Source of the DNA: Streptomyces bluensis
Lineage (GTDB): Bacteria; Actinomycetota; Actinomycetes; Streptomycetales; Streptomycetaceae
Direction of reading: 5' to 3'
NCBI RefSeq assembly: GCF_014650715.1
Contig: NZ_BMVM01000011.1
Span: 62,001-126,000 of the forward strand
DNA: 64,000 bases
Position 1 is the stretch's first letter. Each line of letters starts with the position of its first letter. This document shows, piece after piece, positions 62,314-64,000 of this stretch. The notes under the pieces were generated by a model. That model had not been told where the DNA came from. It ran no database searches and saw only the letters and a list, made by a program, of their open reading frames with translations. A program made the translations under genes and the position numbers.

Positions 62314-62652
62314 CTGCCCCCAACCCGGGCGCGTGGCTCCCCGACCGGCGCGTTCTGCTTCCTCCGTCCGACCGCGCGGCGCACAGCGATGGGTGCACCA
62401 CGGTGTCGTGGGCGGTCTCCGCGCCGCTCACGCGGCTTGCGCGCTCCGCTGTTCGGGGGATTCGGGCGTCAGGGATCTGGCGTGGCGGAAGTTGCCGGGA
62501 GCGTACTGGTGACACCGACCGGGGTCGCCCATCTCCCTGTGAGGGACGGCGGTCTGTGATGCCCAGCAGGCGTCGCCGCCGGTAGTGGCCCCCAGGACTG
62601 GGGGGCGAGAAGCGGCCCCGAACAATCCAGAACCCCTGTGGAGGGCTGCTCC

Positions 62653-64000
62653 ATGCCTGGAACCGTAACCTTAGTCACCACCTCGCCGAATCCTTCGGTC
62701 GTCGGTCAGTCGGTGACGTTGACCGCGACCGTCACCCCGCTCGGGCCGGGGACTCCGACGGGGACGGTCACCTTCGCCGTCAGCGGCGGGCCGACCGTGA
62801 CGGCGCCCGTCGTGAACGGTGTCGCGACAGCGACGGTCACCAACCTGTCCGTCGGAAACCACACGGTCACCGCCTCCTACAGCGGTGATACCAACTTCAC
62901 CTCGTCGACGGGCACCACGGTCCAGGCGGTCGTCAAGGCGTCCACCACGACGACGGTGACCTCCTCGCCGGATCCGTCGACCTTCGGCCAGACGGTGACG
63001 ATCACGGCGACAGTGGCTCCGGTCCCGCCGGGCACGGGGACGCCGACGGGTACCGTCACCTTCTTCATCGCCGGAGGGCCGACCCTGACGGCGCCCCTGG
63101 TGGGGGGAACGGCGACGGTCACCACGAGCGCGTTGAGCGTCGGCACGCACACGATCACCGCGTTCTACGGCGGGGATGCCAACTTCCTGCCGTCGACCGG
63201 GACGGACACGCAGACGGTCCAGGGCAAGGCGGCCACGACGACCACCGTGACCTCCTCGCCGGATCCGTCGGTGACGGGCCAGTCGGTGTCCTTCACCGCC
63301 ACCGTCGCGCCCGTGCCTCCCGCGGTGGGCACCCCCACCGGAACGGTGACCTTCACCTTCGGCGACGGATCGCCGTCGGTGACGGTCGCCCTGGTGGGGG
63401 GTGTGGCCACGGTCAACCACACCTACGCGAGCGCCACCGGCAGCCCGTACACGGTCACCGCGACCTACAGCGGGGACACCGGCTTCGCCGGCTCCTCGGG
63501 TACGACCCTTCAGGCCGTGGTACCGGCGTCGACGACCACGACGGTGACGTCCTCGCCGGATCCGTCGGTGGTGGGGCAGCCGGTGACCCTGACCGCGACG
63601 GTGGCGCCGGTTTCGCCGGGCGCGGGGACGCCCACGGGCACGGTCACGTTCGTCTTCGGGGACGGCTCGCTGCCGGTGACCGTGCCGTTGACCGGCGGCA
63701 CCGCCACTACCACGCACGCCTACGGCACCACCGCGGGCAGCCCGTTCACGGTGACGGCCACCTACACCGGTGACGGAAGCTTCCTCCCGTCGTCGGGCAC
63801 GGACACCCAGACCGTGCAGCGGGCGTCGACGACCACGACGGTGACCTCCTCACCGGATCCATCGGTGGTGGGGCAGCCGGTGACCTTCACGGCCACGGTG
63901 GCGCCGGTTTCGCCGGGCGCGGGCACGCCGGCGGGCACGGTCACCTTCGACTTCGGCGACGGATCACCGACCCAGAGCGCCATCCTGGTGGGCGGTACGG
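62653..64000 (+). CDS. Ig-like domain repeat protein (partial, continues past the window)
   Basis: Open frame from the ATG at 62653 (GGAGGG eight bases earlier) to the window end, about 449 codons with no stop. It is made of tandem Ig-like/PKD-like domains of 94-99 residues starting near 62677, 62959, 63250, 63547 and 63844 (TSSPDPS at each start, later TPTGTVTF, FGDGS, YTVTATYSGD). The last two visible steps are exactly 297 bp and highly alike in DNA. It begins directly in the first repeat with no signal peptide. Codon 7 is TTA (62671-62673), the rare leucine codon read by the bldA tRNA, so expression may follow development. Role unknown; adhesion or binding is typical of such repeats. Confidence 0.85.
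   Translation, partial: MPGTVTLVTTSPNPSVVGQSVTLTATVTPLGPGTPTGTVTFAVSGGPTVTAPVVNGVATATVTNLSVGNHTVTASYSGDTNFTSSTGTTVQAVVKASTTTTVTSSPDPSTFGQTVTITATVAPVPPGTGTPTGTVTFFIAGGPTLTAPLVGGTATVTTSALSVGTHTITAFYGGDANFLPSTGTDTQTVQGKAATTTTVTSSPDPSVTGQSVSFTATVAPVPPAVGTPTGTVTFTFGDGSPSVTVALVGGVATVNHTYASATGSPYTVTATYSGDTGFAGSSGTTLQAVVPASTTTTVTSSPDPSVVGQPVTLTATVAPVSPGAGTPTGTVTFVFGDGSLPVTVPLTGGTATTTHAYGTTAGSPFTVTATYTGDGSFLPSSGTDTQTVQRASTTTTVTSSPDPSVVGQPVTFTATVAPVSPGAGTPAGTVTFDFGDGSPTQSAILVGGT

Larger units (their letters stand above)
61079..62652. other. Gene-poor region with decayed fragments
   Basis: 1.6 kb between the acyl-CoA ligase and the Ig-repeat gene. Apart from the GH3, ligase and unrecognised remnants listed separately I find no intact gene; the remaining frames (for example around 62350-62600) carry no family signal. 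No insertion-sequence ends or transposase motifs were identified. Confidence 0.6.

Overview
The window looks like chromosomal DNA of a Streptomyces or close relative. Coding sequences are very GC-rich, GTG and TTG starts are common, and two sugar importers lack their own ATPase (in Streptomyces these usually share MsiK). There is also a large LAL-type LuxR regulator, an IdeR/DmdR-type iron box, a trypsin-like secreted protease and an alditol oxidase very like that of S. coelicolor. I saw no rRNA, tRNA, CRISPR array, intact insertion sequence or phage module. About 50 genes are supported, two of them cut by the window edges.

Layout. 1-1.7 kb: an ABC-2 exporter (ATPase plus a truncated permease). 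1.8-9.4 kb: a same-strand sugar locus, ROK regulator, sugar-binding lipoprotein, two permeases and a cytosolic GH2 beta-galactosidase. 9.5-13.3 kb: alditol oxidase, an APH-like kinase and a radical SAM protein with an unusual cysteine spacing. 13.6-17.1 kb: a protein joining sigma-like, zinc anti-sigma, transmembrane and CBM2 parts, then a GH15 enzyme. 17.1-20.5 kb: rsgA, an Ada/AlkA-type repair protein and ogt. 20.9-26.6 kb: a Tat-exported GH95-like enzyme, a PP2C-like protein, a small histidine-kinase-like ATPase and a DUF2637 membrane protein. 27-29.8 kb: a FhuF-like iron reductase under an iron box, a GntR regulator and a TPR-like protein.

29.9-37 kb: a PucR regulator divergent from a three-subunit xanthine dehydrogenase operon with XdhC. 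37-39.5 kb: M23 peptidase, SRPBCC protein, and a MerR regulator divergent from a small serine hydrolase. 39.5-44.7 kb: a Gfo/Idh/MocA oxidoreductase divergent from a second sugar ABC importer with a YesL-like protein; a LacI-type operator lies between them. 44.8-50.9 kb: glycosyltransferase, K+/H+ antiporter with its regulatory subunit, a membrane protein, an orphan xylose-type binding lipoprotein and a GPP34 protein. 50.9-53.7 kb: an idonate/gluconate-type dehydrogenase pair divergent from an IclR regulator, with repeated operators between. 53.7-61.1 kb: asparaginase, trypsin-like protease, LAL regulator and acyl-CoA ligase. 61.1-62.65 kb holds decayed gene fragments (GH3 tail, acyl-CoA ligase tail, others). 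The window ends inside a gene of Ig-like repeats that carries an early TTA (bldA) codon.

The main theme is carbohydrate and nitrogen scavenging, with each catabolic block next to its own regulator. The most unusual items are the trans-membrane sigma-like/CBM2 fusion, the radical SAM protein with a CX8CX2C cluster, the Ada/AlkA protein that seems to lack its catalytic aspartate segment, and several short tandem-repeat arrays outside genes.
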